From Fimbriimonas planktonicus (GTDB lineage: Bacteria; Armatimonadota; Fimbriimonadia; Fimbriimonadales; Fimbriimonadaceae), in NCBI GenBank assembly GCA_965234685.1, contig OZ248539.1:744001-808000 (forward strand): a stretch of 64,000 bases of DNA, read 5' to 3'. The notes below the pieces were generated by a model. That model saw nothing but the letters and a program-made list of their open reading frames with translations, made no database searches and was not told the DNA's origin. Below are positions 51,057 to 60,068 of this stretch, in pieces. Within the stretch, counting starts at the first letter, position 1. Each line of letters opens with the position of its first letter. The position numbers and the translations under genes are program-made.

Positions 51057-52505
51057 ATGCCGCACTCGATCGAAAACCAAACCATTGCCATCTTCGGCCT
51101 CGGCCGATCTGGCCTGGCCGTGGCAAAGGCCGTGCGAGATCGTGGTGCGTTCCCAACCGTCTACGACCAAAGCTCGCTTGAAAACCTCGCAAAGCCTGAG
51201 ATATTGAGCGAAGCTCAAGACCTCGACCTAAAGGTGGTCCTGAACTGGGATGGCACCCTGCCCAAGTCCGACCTGCTCGTCGTAAACCCCGCCGTCCGCA
51301 AAGACCATCCCCTGATCCTGAAACTCAAAGACGAACTAGAAATCATCAGCGAGGTCGAGTTCGCTTACCGCATCAGCCGCGCGCCGATCCTTGCCATCAC
51401 GGGCACCAACGGAAAAAGCACCACCACCGTCATGCTCTACCGCTGCCTGCTTGCCGCCGGGGAAGAAGCGATTCTGTGTGGCAACATCTTCGGCAGCGGC
51501 TACCCCGAAATGGCCCTAACTGACGCCGCCGCGAACGCCACCGAAGACCGAGTCCTCGTCGCCGAGATCAGTTCGTTCCAGCTCGAATGGGTCCGTGAGT
51601 TCCGTCCCAAAGTCGCTGGAATCACGAACATCACATCCGACCACTTGGACCGATACGAAGGCGTCAACGATTACGCCAAAACCAAACTCCGGATTTTCGC
51701 CGCTCAACAAGAAGATGACTTCGCCGTGATCCGTGGCCACGATCCGGTCGTCCTCAAGCCGAAGGGACCTCAAGTACTCACCTTCGGTGCCACTGCCGAA
51801 CATGCTCACATTGACGAAGACGGCATTTCCTTCTTTGGTGAACGGTTCCTGACCGCTAACTGGTCGCTCCAAGAGCCCCACAACCGCGCCAACGCCGCCA
51901 TGGCCGCGCTCATGGCATATGCATTCCTGAAGCAAAAGAACGCGCCCGTCGTGCAGGGAGCCATAGAGAACCGAAAAGCAAAGTCGAACGCCAAACGAAC
52001 CGTGTACTCGGGCCGAACCGCCGAAATCACCGATTCCATGCCGGCCGTCCTACTCGAACCGTTCGAAGACATGGCCCCGCTGAAGCATCGAATGGAATTC
52101 CTCGGTGCAAGAAACGGCATCCGAGTCATTAACAATTCCATGTGCACCAACCCCGACGCGGTCGTGAAATCGGCCCAGTCCGTGCGCGACTCCGTCCACC
52201 TGCTCCTTGGCGGCGTCAATAAAGGTCTCAGCTTTAAGCCCGTTAAAGCTTTTCTCGCCAACCAACGCCACCGCGGTTATCTCTTTGGTCGTGATTCGGC
52301 CGAAATCAATGCGGAGCTAGGCGGAGAGATTCCGATTTTTGACACCATGCAAGAAGCATTCGCCGCCGCAACCGTCGCCGCCGTCAGTGGAGAAGTCATC
52401 ATGCTCGCTCCCGGCTGTGCGAGTTCCGATCAGTTTCGCGACTTTAGACATCGGGGCGACGTCTTTACTGAATTAGCCAAGGAGTGGCTCGACCATGCGA
52501 ACTAG
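51057..52505 (+). CDS. murD: UDP-MurNAc-L-alanine:D-glutamate ligase
   Basis: Adds D-Glu to UDP-MurNAc-L-Ala in the cytoplasm. 482 residues: Rossmann start IAIFGLGRSGLAVAKAV, ATP loop ILAITGTNGKSTTTVML, EISSFQLEWVREFRPKV, NITSDHLDRYEG, and C-terminal MLAPGCASSDQFRDFRHRGD, all typical. It begins seven bases after mraY and overlaps ftsW by 11 bp. The insertion between the central and C-terminal domain (about residues 300-345) looks slightly longer than usual. Confidence 0.95.
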   Translation: MPHSIENQTIAIFGLGRSGLAVAKAVRDRGAFPTVYDQSSLENLAKPEILSEAQDLDLKVVLNWDGTLPKSDLLVVNPAVRKDHPLILKLKDELEIISEVEFAYRISRAPILAITGTNGKSTTTVMLYRCLLAAGEEAILCGNIFGSGYPEMALTDAAANATEDRVLVAEISSFQLEWVREFRPKVAGITNITSDHLDRYEGVNDYAKTKLRIFAAQQEDDFAVIRGHDPVVLKPKGPQVLTFGATAEHAHIDEDGISFFGERFLTANWSLQEPHNRANAAMAALMAYAFLKQKNAPVVQGAIENRKAKSNAKRTVYSGRTAEITDSMPAVLLEPFEDMAPLKHRMEFLGARNGIRVINNSMCTNPDAVVKSAQSVRDSVHLLLGGVNKGLSFKPVKAFLANQRHRGYLFGRDSAEINAELGGEIPIFDTMQEAFAAATVAAVSGEVIMLAPGCASSDQFRDFRHRGDVFTELAKEWLDHAN

Positions 52506-53709
52506 GATTGTTCCGGATATCTGGCTGTTTATCTTTGCTGTTTCAGCGACCCTGATCGGTCTGCTGTTCATCTTCGATGCCGGCTACGCCCGCAGCATCC
52601 AAGAAACGGGCTCCATGATTCCGGCGGAGTTCACGACTCAAATTCGCTTACTCTTGGTCGCCATGGGGGGGTACGTCATCTGCCGATACCTACCGATCGA
52701 TTTCTTCAAGCGATCCGCAGGTTGGCTTTGGATTGTTTCGCTCATTGGGCTCGGACTGGTCGATGTGATCGGAAAGAGCCAAAACGAAGCGAAGCGCTGG
52801 ATTGCCATCGGAAGTGTGACCATCCAGCCTTCAGAGTTCGCCAAGCTCACGCTCGTACTCTTCCTCGCTGCCGTCCTTGCCGAAAAGAAAGAATGGAACC
52901 CGGCGAAACGTCGCCGCAACTTTGCCCTCTGGTTCGACAATGTCCTCGTGCCTCAATTTAAGCGGTGGGTGCCCGGCTTTCTCGTCCTCGTAGGCATCTT
53001 CTTCATCGAGCTTGGAAAGGACCTCGGCACCGCCGGCGTCTTGTTCGCCATCTTCCTCGCGATGTGTGCGACCGGCGGCGTCGGTCGCCGCAGCTGGGCG
53101 ACCATCGGCGTGGTCGTCCTCATCTTCTTGCCCGCGCTCTTCATGAAGCAGGCGTACCGAATGGAGCGTCTGACTACTCACACTGCACGCTGGGAGACCC
53201 AAAACGTCGACGATAAAGGGTTCCAAACCACCCAAGCTGAGCGTGGCATGGCCGACGGCGGCCTCTTTGGCGTCGGAATCGGGTCCGGTCAGGTGAAGCA
53301 CATCATCCCCGCGCCGACGACCGACTACATCATGGCGACAATCGCCGAAGAGACCGGATTGGTCGGAGCCCTCATTGTGCTGGGCGCCATTGCTGGTCTT
53401 GTTCTTCGGCTGATTAGCCTGGCCCAAAGGGCGACCGAACGCTTCGCCGCGCTCACGTTCTATGGAATTGCCGCTTGGATCGGAATCCAAACTGCGGTGA
53501 ACGTGATGATGGCGAACGCAACCCTGCCGTCCATCGGAATTCCGATCCCGTTCATTTCCTCGGGCGGGTCAAGCCTCGTTGCCCTTTGGATGGCTATCGG
53601 CGTGGCTCAACGGCTTGCCGCCGCCCCCGCTCTCGCTCCTCAGGAGGATGAAAATGCGAATCGCAATCACCGGCGGTGGAACCGGCGGCCACATCTATCC
53701 GGCGCTTGA
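52495..53709 (+). CDS. ftsW: Division glycosyltransferase FtsW (SEDS family)
   Basis: A membrane SEDS protein that polymerises lipid II at the septum with FtsI. 404 residues, about ten helices. SEDS motifs: KRWIAIGSVTIQPSEFAKL, FIELGKDLGTAGVLFAIF, RGMADGGLFGVGIGSGQVK, PTTDYIMATIAEETGLVGA and IGIPIPFISSGGSSLVALWM. The hydrophilic tail (APQEDENANRNHRR) overlaps the murG start by 56 bp, which carries murG's ribosome binding site inside ftsW. Confidence 0.94.
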   Translation: MRTRIVPDIWLFIFAVSATLIGLLFIFDAGYARSIQETGSMIPAEFTTQIRLLLVAMGGYVICRYLPIDFFKRSAGWLWIVSLIGLGLVDVIGKSQNEAKRWIAIGSVTIQPSEFAKLTLVLFLAAVLAEKKEWNPAKRRRNFALWFDNVLVPQFKRWVPGFLVLVGIFFIELGKDLGTAGVLFAIFLAMCATGGVGRRSWATIGVVVLIFLPALFMKQAYRMERLTTHTARWETQNVDDKGFQTTQAERGMADGGLFGVGIGSGQVKHIIPAPTTDYIMATIAEETGLVGALIVLGAIAGLVLRLISLAQRATERFAALTFYGIAAWIGIQTAVNVMMANATLPSIGIPIPFISSGGSSLVALWMAIGVAQRLAAAPALAPQEDENANRNHRRWNRRPHLSGA

Positions 53710-54724
53710 GGTCGGCCTCGCCGCGCAAGCCGCCGGAGCGGAAGTCATCTACCTCGGTTCTTTCCGAGGCATGGAGCGAACCATTGCCGAGGCAAAGTCG
53801 ATCCCGTTCTTTGGCGTCGATGCCCAGCCCCTTTGGTCACTCAAAACCCTGAAGGGCTGGCAGTCCCTCGCCAAGCTCATTCTTGGCGCGCAAAAGGCGA
53901 AGGGAATCCTGCGCGACCGTGGCGTTGATGCCGTGTTCTCGACTGGCGGTTACTCGGCCGGTCCCTTTATGCAAGCGGCGAAGTCGCTTCGAATCCCGTA
54001 CGTTGTCCACGAGTCAAACAGCGTTCCTGGACGGGCAAACCGCCTGTACGGCAAAACCGCGACCGCTTTCACCTACGTCTTCTCTGGCACTGAGAAGCAC
54101 GTTCCCGAAAAGAATCGAATCAGAACGGGTCAGCCCATCCGCGGCGAGCTCCGAGACGCCGCCACCGCGAAAACCGAACCTTCAGAGCGCGCATCCGTGC
54201 TCGTTATGGGCGGTTCCCAAGGTGCCAGATTCGTCAACACCATCGCCCTTGATGCGGCAAAAATTCTGCCCGACGTCCACTTCACGATTGCCACCGGCGA
54301 CAAGCTGTTTGAAGAAGTACAGAAAGTCGCCAGCGGGTTGCCAAACGTTGTTGCCGTCCCGTACCTAAACGGCCACGATCTAACCGATGCCTACTCGACG
54401 GCCGGAGTGTTTGTCGGACGCAGTGGCGGAACCTTGGCAGAAGTCGCCGCGTTCGGGCTCCCGAGCGTCCTTATTCCTCTACCAACCTCCGCCGACGACC
54501 ACCAATACTTCAACGCGACCGAGTTTAAAGAGCGTGGTTTTGCCGAGATTCTTTGGCAAGGAGCACCGCACCCGCAGGGGCACGAAGAGGCGAACGGTGA
54601 GTCTCTGGCCCAAGCCATCATGGGCCAGCTCTACGGCCCCACAAAGGAACAATTCAATGGGCTGCGAGATTGGGATTGTCCCAACGCAACCCAAGAAATC
54701 CTCGGCATCATAATGAGGTCTTAA
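53654..54724 (+). CDS. murG: Lipid II synthase MurG
   Basis: A membrane-associated GT-B glycosyltransferase that adds GlcNAc to lipid I. 356 residues: MRIAITGGGTGGHIYPALEV at the N-terminus, STGGYSAGPFMQAAKSL, VHESNSVPGRANRLYGK, VLVMGGSQGARFVN and the UDP-GlcNAc site VFVGRSGGTLAEVAAFGLPS. AGGAGG lies exactly six bases before the ATG at 53654, which decides the start; the in-frame ATG at 53648 touches that site. Confidence 0.95.
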   Translation: MRIAITGGGTGGHIYPALEVGLAAQAAGAEVIYLGSFRGMERTIAEAKSIPFFGVDAQPLWSLKTLKGWQSLAKLILGAQKAKGILRDRGVDAVFSTGGYSAGPFMQAAKSLRIPYVVHESNSVPGRANRLYGKTATAFTYVFSGTEKHVPEKNRIRTGQPIRGELRDAATAKTEPSERASVLVMGGSQGARFVNTIALDAAKILPDVHFTIATGDKLFEEVQKVASGLPNVVAVPYLNGHDLTDAYSTAGVFVGRSGGTLAEVAAFGLPSVLIPLPTSADDHQYFNATEFKERGFAEILWQGAPHPQGHEEANGESLAQAIMGQLYGPTKEQFNGLRDWDCPNATQEILGIIMRS

Positions 54725-54731
54725 CCTAATC

Positions 54732-57017
54732 ATGCGAACGCCTCAAGAAATTCAAACCGCCTTCTCTCCACGAGAAGCGATGGACGGCAGTTCGCGCTTT
54801 TTCCTCGTCGGCATCGGCGGCGCTGGCATGTCGGCCCTCGCTCGAATGCTGCACGCTCTCGGCATCCCTGTAGCCGGAACCGACTCGACCGAAACTGACG
54901 AAACGAATCGCCTTCGCGCCGAGGGCATTGACGTGATCATCGGTCACTCCGGCGACGCACTAAGAGCATTCGCAACCGACAAAACGGCCGTCGTATTGAC
55001 CGACGCGATCGACCTCAAGATCAGTCCCGAAGTCGCCGCCGCTCGCGAGTTGAACCTGAATTTGTTCCGCCGTAGCCAGCTTCTCGGCTGGCTCCTCAAA
55101 GATCGTCGCGTGATTGCCGTCACCGGAACCCACGGCAAAACGACCACCACGGGAATGCTAGGTTCCGGCCTCACAAGTGCAGGCTTCGATCCGCTCGTGA
55201 TCGTTGGGGCCAACATCCCCGCCTGGGGCTCGCCCGTTCTTTACGGCAAAGGCGAATGGGCGGTCGTCGAAGCCTGCGAAGCCTACGACAGCTTCCATGA
55301 CCTCGACCCAGAAATCGTCGTGCTCACCAACCTGGAACTGGACCACGTCGACTTCCACGGTTCTTGGGAAAACCTGAAAGCCAGCGTAGGACGGTTCGTA
55401 AGCAAGATCCCCACGACTGGAGCCTTGGTTTACTGCCAGTCGGATTCCGGCGCGTCCGAAATTGCCGAGGCGTTTTCGGGCAAGACCCTCCCGTACTCCG
55501 AAGCAGACTTCCCGAGCACGATCGCCCGCTGTACGTCCGGCGACCACAACTTGCGCAACGCTGCCGGTGCGCTCAGTGCCGCGATTGTAGCCGGAGCTGA
55601 CACAAGCCTAGCCGCTAACGGAATCGCCGCTTTCACCGGGGCCGAGCGACGCCTGGAAGTGTTGCAAGACGACGAAATCGCCGTGGTAGACGACTACGCC
55701 CACCACCCGACCGAGATCGCGGCCTCCATCCAAGCCATCCGGGCTCGATTCCCAAATCGCCGCCTCGTCGTTGCCTTCCAGCCGCACTTGTACTCCCGAA
55801 CGGAAGGGCTGATCCCTGAGTTCGCTGCCGCCCTTTCCTTTGCCGACGAAGTCGTCCTAACTGACATCTATCCGGCTCGCGAAAATCCCATTCCCGGCGT
55901 AAGCGCCGCTCGGATTGCTGAACTCGTGACCGTCCCTGTCCGCTACGTACCGAGTCGCCACCTCCTGCCACGCAAAGTTGCCGCGTGGCTCAAGCCTGGG
56001 GACGTCGCGGTAGGAATGGGGGCAGGGAATATCAGCGCCTTTGCACCGGCCCTCATCGCGGAGCTACAGCGTAGCAAGGGGAGCCAACGCCATGTCTGGG
56101 TTGCCTACGGCGGCGATAGCGCGGAGCGCGAGGTCGCTATCCTCTCCGGCCGAGCCGTCGCAAAGGCCCTCCGAGAACGCGGGCACCAGGTCGACCTAGT
56201 TGACATCTCCGAGCTCCTTTTGTCCAAAGGCGACCTAAGCAAGCTAATCGGCCCGAATCGACCGGATGTGGTCTTCCTCGCCGTCCATGGCACCAACTCA
56301 GAGGATGGCGCGATGCAGGGACTCTTGGAAACGCTCCACGTCCCGTACACCGGCAGCGGCATCCAAAGCAGCGCCATCGCGATGGACAAGAACCTCACCA
56401 AGCAGATTTTGGAAAGGGAAGGCATCCGCGTTCCAAAGGGCGTTCACGTCACTTCTGCCACCCAAGCGGTTAACCTAACCGGCCCGGTGGTTGTTAAACC
56501 GAACGCGCAAGGCTCCACCGTCGGACTGTCGTTCGTCTCCGACCCTGCCGAAGTCCCCGCCGCCATCGCTCGTTCTCTCAGCTACGACGCATCCGTGCTC
56601 GTGGAGGAATGGATCACCGGCATGGAGATCAGCGTTCCGGTGTTAATCGACGAGGCGCTCCCGCCGGTCGAGATTGCTCCGGCCAGCGGAAAGTACGACT
56701 TTGCCAGCAAGTACACCGTCGGCGCGACCGAAGAAGTCTGTCCGGCCCGCTTATCCGAATCGGCACTGGCTGAAGCTCAACGTATCGCACTCGCTGCCCA
56801 CCGAGCCCTTGGCTGCCGAGGCGCAACCCGAACCGACATCATGGTTCGCGATCCTCACGGTGCCGCGGAGATGTTCGTCCTTGAAGTGAACACCCTCCCC
56901 GGAATGACCGGAACCTCGCTTCTCCCCAACTCCGCCCGAACGGCTGGCATCCCGTTCGATGAGCTCTGCGAACGCATTCTTCTCGATGCCCTAAGGAGTC
57001 ATGAGACCACGGCGTAA
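54732..57017 (+). CDS. murC-ddl: MurC-Ddl fusion: UDP-MurNAc:L-Ala ligase joined to D-Ala-D-Ala ligase
   Basis: 761 residues joining two peptidoglycan enzymes. Residues 1 to about 448 are MurC: FLVGIGGAGMSALARML, AVTGTHGKTTTTGML, DHNLRNAAGALSA, DDYAHHPTEIAASI. From about 453 the Ddl part begins VWVAYGGDSAEREVAILSG, with AVHGTNSEDGAMQGLLE, the ATP-grasp segments VVVKPNAQGSTVGLSF and LVEEWITGMEISVPV, and EVNTLPGMTGTSLLPNSA. Both halves look complete. Such fusions are known in Chlamydia. No second murC or ddl is in the window, and murB, which often sits here, is absent. The fusion supplies the first and a late amino-acid step from one chain. Confidence 0.94.
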   Translation: MRTPQEIQTAFSPREAMDGSSRFFLVGIGGAGMSALARMLHALGIPVAGTDSTETDETNRLRAEGIDVIIGHSGDALRAFATDKTAVVLTDAIDLKISPEVAAARELNLNLFRRSQLLGWLLKDRRVIAVTGTHGKTTTTGMLGSGLTSAGFDPLVIVGANIPAWGSPVLYGKGEWAVVEACEAYDSFHDLDPEIVVLTNLELDHVDFHGSWENLKASVGRFVSKIPTTGALVYCQSDSGASEIAEAFSGKTLPYSEADFPSTIARCTSGDHNLRNAAGALSAAIVAGADTSLAANGIAAFTGAERRLEVLQDDEIAVVDDYAHHPTEIAASIQAIRARFPNRRLVVAFQPHLYSRTEGLIPEFAAALSFADEVVLTDIYPARENPIPGVSAARIAELVTVPVRYVPSRHLLPRKVAAWLKPGDVAVGMGAGNISAFAPALIAELQRSKGSQRHVWVAYGGDSAEREVAILSGRAVAKALRERGHQVDLVDISELLLSKGDLSKLIGPNRPDVVFLAVHGTNSEDGAMQGLLETLHVPYTGSGIQSSAIAMDKNLTKQILEREGIRVPKGVHVTSATQAVNLTGPVVVKPNAQGSTVGLSFVSDPAEVPAAIARSLSYDASVLVEEWITGMEISVPVLIDEALPPVEIAPASGKYDFASKYTVGATEEVCPARLSESALAEAQRIALAAHRALGCRGATRTDIMVRDPHGAAEMFVLEVNTLPGMTGTSLLPNSARTAGIPFDELCERILLDALRSHETTA

Positions 57018-57726
57018 GAAGCCAAAATTCAATTGGACTCCGGTGCTGATTGCCGCCCTGGTTCTGAACCTTGGGCTTGGCCTATTTTACAGCCCCTTAA
57101 CTGCGGTGACCAAGGCCCGAGTGGTTGGCGTGAAGCCAGACGACATGGTTGGAGTCCGCACGGTGCTTAAGAGCATCGAAGGGAAGCCTGCCCTCCAGAT
57201 CAACGGCAACAACTTGTCCAGCCTCATCCTGTACAACACGGCATTCGAAACCGCGACGTTCGAAGCGAACCCCTTTGGCCGTGCTGTCGTGACCGTCACT
57301 TATCGAAACCCGGTTGGCCGACTCTCTGGCGCACCGGGCACCTATCTTGCCGAAGACGGAACCATCTACCAAAGCAAGGAAGTGCTTACGGGGCTCCCTC
57401 TGATCCAAATCAGCCAGGCTAGCCAAGAGCGCGACGGCACCATCGTCGGCCGGATCCCGACCTCGGCGCTTGCCTATCTGGCGCAAGAGCTGCCGAGCAT
57501 CGCCGACGGTGAGAACGGAACCGTCATGTATGCCGACGATGGCGGTCTCATCCTCGTTCTTGGCGGAGCGGAGATAAAACTTGGCCAGGCCGTCCAACTT
57601 GAGGCCAAACTTAACTCCTTACGCAAGTTAATGGATGCGGACCCGGAACTCCTGAGCAAAGTTTTGGTCTTGAATTTATACGCGCCCGAAAAACCAGCGG
57701 CGCGATTCCGGAAACCGTCAAACTAG
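57001..57726 (+). CDS. ftsQ: FtsQ/DivIB-like division protein
   Basis: A 241-residue single-pass protein: a basic start RPRRKKPKFNW, one membrane helix (VLIAALVLNLGLGLFYSPL), a POTRA-like periplasmic domain (ARVVGVKPDDMVGVRTVL, then ATFEANPFGRAVVTVTYRNP) and a beta-rich FtsQ-like region (YLAEDGTIYQ, PLIQIS). Sequence is weakly conserved, so the call leans on position between murC-ddl and ftsA and on topology. The ATG at 57001 overlaps murC-ddl by 17 bp, with AAGGAG only two bases away. Confidence 0.75.
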   Translation: MRPRRKKPKFNWTPVLIAALVLNLGLGLFYSPLTAVTKARVVGVKPDDMVGVRTVLKSIEGKPALQINGNNLSSLILYNTAFETATFEANPFGRAVVTVTYRNPVGRLSGAPGTYLAEDGTIYQSKEVLTGLPLIQISQASQERDGTIVGRIPTSALAYLAQELPSIADGENGTVMYADDGGLILVLGGAEIKLGQAVQLEAKLNSLRKLMDADPELLSKVLVLNLYAPEKPAARFRKPSN

Positions 57727-57734
57727 GAAAGTTA

Positions 57735-58493
57735 GTGAGCATTTTTAACGCCCGTTCAGAGTCTCAAAGTTGGGTCTGGCCTGTAAGCCTCATGAGCCTG
57801 ATCCTTGGGTTTATGTGTGCGTTGGCTTGGGTCACCCAAGAAAACCGAAAGTCTCGCCGACCCTTCGCGAACCAGCAACAAACCACCCGGATCAACGAAG
57901 GCCAGGTGGATATCGATGCCTTCGATCAGCTTCAAGCCCGCGTCCAAGAGTTGCTCAAAAAGAATGACGCCCTAGAAAAGTCGCTATCCGGCAGTTCTTC
58001 CCAAGCAAAGACCCTCAACGAAAGCTTGCAAGAGGTCAAGAGCTTCTCCGGCCTCACCGAACTTGAGGGCCCTGGAATCGTGATTTTTCTTAAGGATAGC
58101 GGCCGAACCGCCGGGTCCGGATTCGGCAACGCGGAGACCGGCGACATCATTCACGACACCGACGTCCTCCGCGTGGTCAACGAGCTCCAAGCGTCCGGCG
58201 CCGAAGCCATCGCAGTGAACGAACACCGCATTACTGGCCGGGCTAGTTTCCGCTGCGTTGGACCGACCATCCTCGTCAACGACATCAAGATTTCTAGCCC
58301 AATCGAGATCCGCGCGATCGGCGACCCCAAGACCCTTCTGGGCGCAATGAACCTCCCGGGCGGCATTCTCGCCGATATTCGCCAAACCGACCCCAGCATG
58401 GTGGAGATCAACGAGGTCAAGAAAATGACCCTGAAGCCTTACACCGGTTCAACTTCGGCACGATTCGGTAAAGTCCCGGTTGTTAAGAAGTGA
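57735..58493 (+). CDS. DUF881 family membrane protein
   Basis: A 252-residue protein: one N-terminal membrane helix (SLMSLILGFMCALAWVT), a coiled coil (QLQARVQELLKKNDALEKSL) and an extracytoplasmic DUF881 domain (LEGPGIVIFLKDSG, IHDTDVLRVVNELQASGAEA, ISSPIEIRAIGDPKTLLGAM). DUF881 proteins sit next to sbp and ftsZ/ftsA genes in Gram-positive and related lineages; a division role is suspected but not defined. GTG start with AGGAAA five bases upstream. Confidence 0.88.
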   Translation: MSIFNARSESQSWVWPVSLMSLILGFMCALAWVTQENRKSRRPFANQQQTTRINEGQVDIDAFDQLQARVQELLKKNDALEKSLSGSSSQAKTLNESLQEVKSFSGLTELEGPGIVIFLKDSGRTAGSGFGNAETGDIIHDTDVLRVVNELQASGAEAIAVNEHRITGRASFRCVGPTILVNDIKISSPIEIRAIGDPKTLLGAMNLPGGILADIRQTDPSMVEINEVKKMTLKPYTGSTSARFGKVPVVKK

Positions 58494-58897
58494 TATTTCT
58501 TCCCGTCATTGCTTTGATTATTGGTGCCGCGATTGCGATTGCAATCCGACTTGAGCCGGTTGGCGGCGCGGGAGGGCAATATCTGGCCGTTGCGTGCCTT
58601 GCCGGAATCGATAGCGTCTGCGGCGGATTCCGCGCTGGACTCGAAGGCAAGTTTCGGAACGACGTTTTCATCACCGGATTCGTCTCCAATATCCTGATCG
58701 CGTTCTTTTTGGCGTGGCTCGGAGATCGAATCTACATCGACCTCTTCTTGGCCGTCGCCATTGTCTTTGGCACAAGAACGTTCCAAAATCTAGCGCTGAT
58801 TCGTCGGCAAGCCCTCACGATGTTTAACGACTACCAAACCCGCAAACAGCGAAACAACCCGGCAGCGCCCGCCGCGCCTTCGGATGGAAACTCATGA
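58490..58897 (+). CDS. sbp: Small basic protein Sbp (DUF1290)
   Basis: A 135-residue membrane protein with three hydrophobic segments (LPVIALIIGAAIAIAI, YLAVACLAGIDSVCGGF, ITGFVSNILIAFFLAWL) and a fourth near DLFLAVAIVFGTRTFQNLA. The segment AGIDSVCGGFRAGLEGKF is characteristic of DUF1290. It usually accompanies DUF881 genes in the division cluster; the function is unknown. GTG start overlapping the previous stop (GTGA), and the end overlaps ftsA by four bases. Confidence 0.88.
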   Translation: MIFLPVIALIIGAAIAIAIRLEPVGGAGGQYLAVACLAGIDSVCGGFRAGLEGKFRNDVFITGFVSNILIAFFLAWLGDRIYIDLFLAVAIVFGTRTFQNLALIRRQALTMFNDYQTRKQRNNPAAPAAPSDGNS

Positions 58898-60063
58898 GCT
58901 TTGTCGTTGCATTAGATATCGGTGGCTCGCAAATGAGCTGCCTCGTCGCATCCGGAGATAAAAAACTTCGGTTAGAAGGCGTTGCCACCGTACCGTTCGC
59001 CGGGGCAAAAAAGGGCCTGATCGTAAACCGTGAGGAAACCATCCAAGCGATCAAAGAGGTCGTGCCCGACGCACTCCGCCAAGCCGATCGAAAGGGAACC
59101 GAGCTCGTCGTCAACGTCTCCGGCTCGCACATCGAATGCGTCAGCGGCCAAGGCATCAAGATGATCATCCCGAAAGGACGGCACATCACGACCCAAGATG
59201 TCCTTGAAGTCGTCAATCACAGCCGCGCGGTGCTGCTGCCAAATGACCGCTCCCCCATCCACGTCCTTCCCAAGACCTTCAAAGTCGATGGCCAGCGCGG
59301 CGTTCGAAAACCCGTCGGCGTTGCCGCGGGCAAACTCGAAGTCGAAACCCTCATCGCCACCGGCTCACCAAAGCCGCTTGAACTTCTCGAACAATGTGTG
59401 AAGGAAGCCGGGTTCTCGGTTAGCCAGATGGTCTTCACCCCCCTCGCTTCTGGCCTAGGCATCTTGAGCCAAGCCGAGCTTGAGCAGGGAATGATCGTCA
59501 TCGACCTCGGTGCCAGCACCACCGACCTCGGCATCTTCATGGAAGGCTCGATGGTCTACGGAATTTCCCTCCCCGTCGCCGCCGGACACATCACCTCCGA
59601 CCTATCCGCCCTCCTCAAAACCACGCTTGAGGAAGCGGAGCGCATCAAGAAGCTAGACGGCCACGCGATGGCCGACCAGGTCGGCGAAAACGAGACCGTC
59701 GAAATCCAACAACTCGGCCAGCTCGGCTCCCGGCCAATGGCCCGAAAAGTCCTCTCCGAGATCATTCAAAGTCGAGCGAAGGAAATCGCCGCCATGACCA
59801 AAACCGCTTTCGACCAGTCCGGCTACGCCCGCCTTGTCAGCGGAGGCGTCGTCCTCACCGGAAATGGCGCTCGCCTCGCCGGAACCCCCGAGCTTTACAA
59901 CAACACCTTTGGCCTCTCGGTGCGCTCGGAATTCACCCCGCGCACGACGTCAACCGCCGTCGGACTCGCGCGCTATGCCATCCAATGCGCTGACGACATG
60001 AGCCCCGTCGGAGAGCCGACCAACTGGAAAGACAAGGTTCGCCGCCTCATCATGGGCGGCTAA
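58894..60063 (+). CDS. ftsA: Cell division actin-like protein FtsA
   Basis: Tethers FtsZ to the membrane. The 389-residue actin-like ATPase has phosphate 1 VVALDIGGSQMSCLVA, the SHS2-type 1C subdomain (ELVVNVSGSHIECV), phosphate 2 MIVIDLGASTTDLGIF and the adenosine site GGVVLTGNGARLAGTPEL. The C-terminus NWKDKVRRLIMGG is the amphipathic membrane-binding helix. Overlaps sbp by four bases. No ftsZ follows; the convergent transporter gene ends five bases away. Confidence 0.94.
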   Translation: MSFVVALDIGGSQMSCLVASGDKKLRLEGVATVPFAGAKKGLIVNREETIQAIKEVVPDALRQADRKGTELVVNVSGSHIECVSGQGIKMIIPKGRHITTQDVLEVVNHSRAVLLPNDRSPIHVLPKTFKVDGQRGVRKPVGVAAGKLEVETLIATGSPKPLELLEQCVKEAGFSVSQMVFTPLASGLGILSQAELEQGMIVIDLGASTTDLGIFMEGSMVYGISLPVAAGHITSDLSALLKTTLEEAERIKKLDGHAMADQVGENETVEIQQLGQLGSRPMARKVLSEIIQSRAKEIAAMTKTAFDQSGYARLVSGGVVLTGNGARLAGTPELYNNTFGLSVRSEFTPRTTSTAVGLARYAIQCADDMSPVGEPTNWKDKVRRLIMGG

Positions 60064-60068
60064 CCCTT

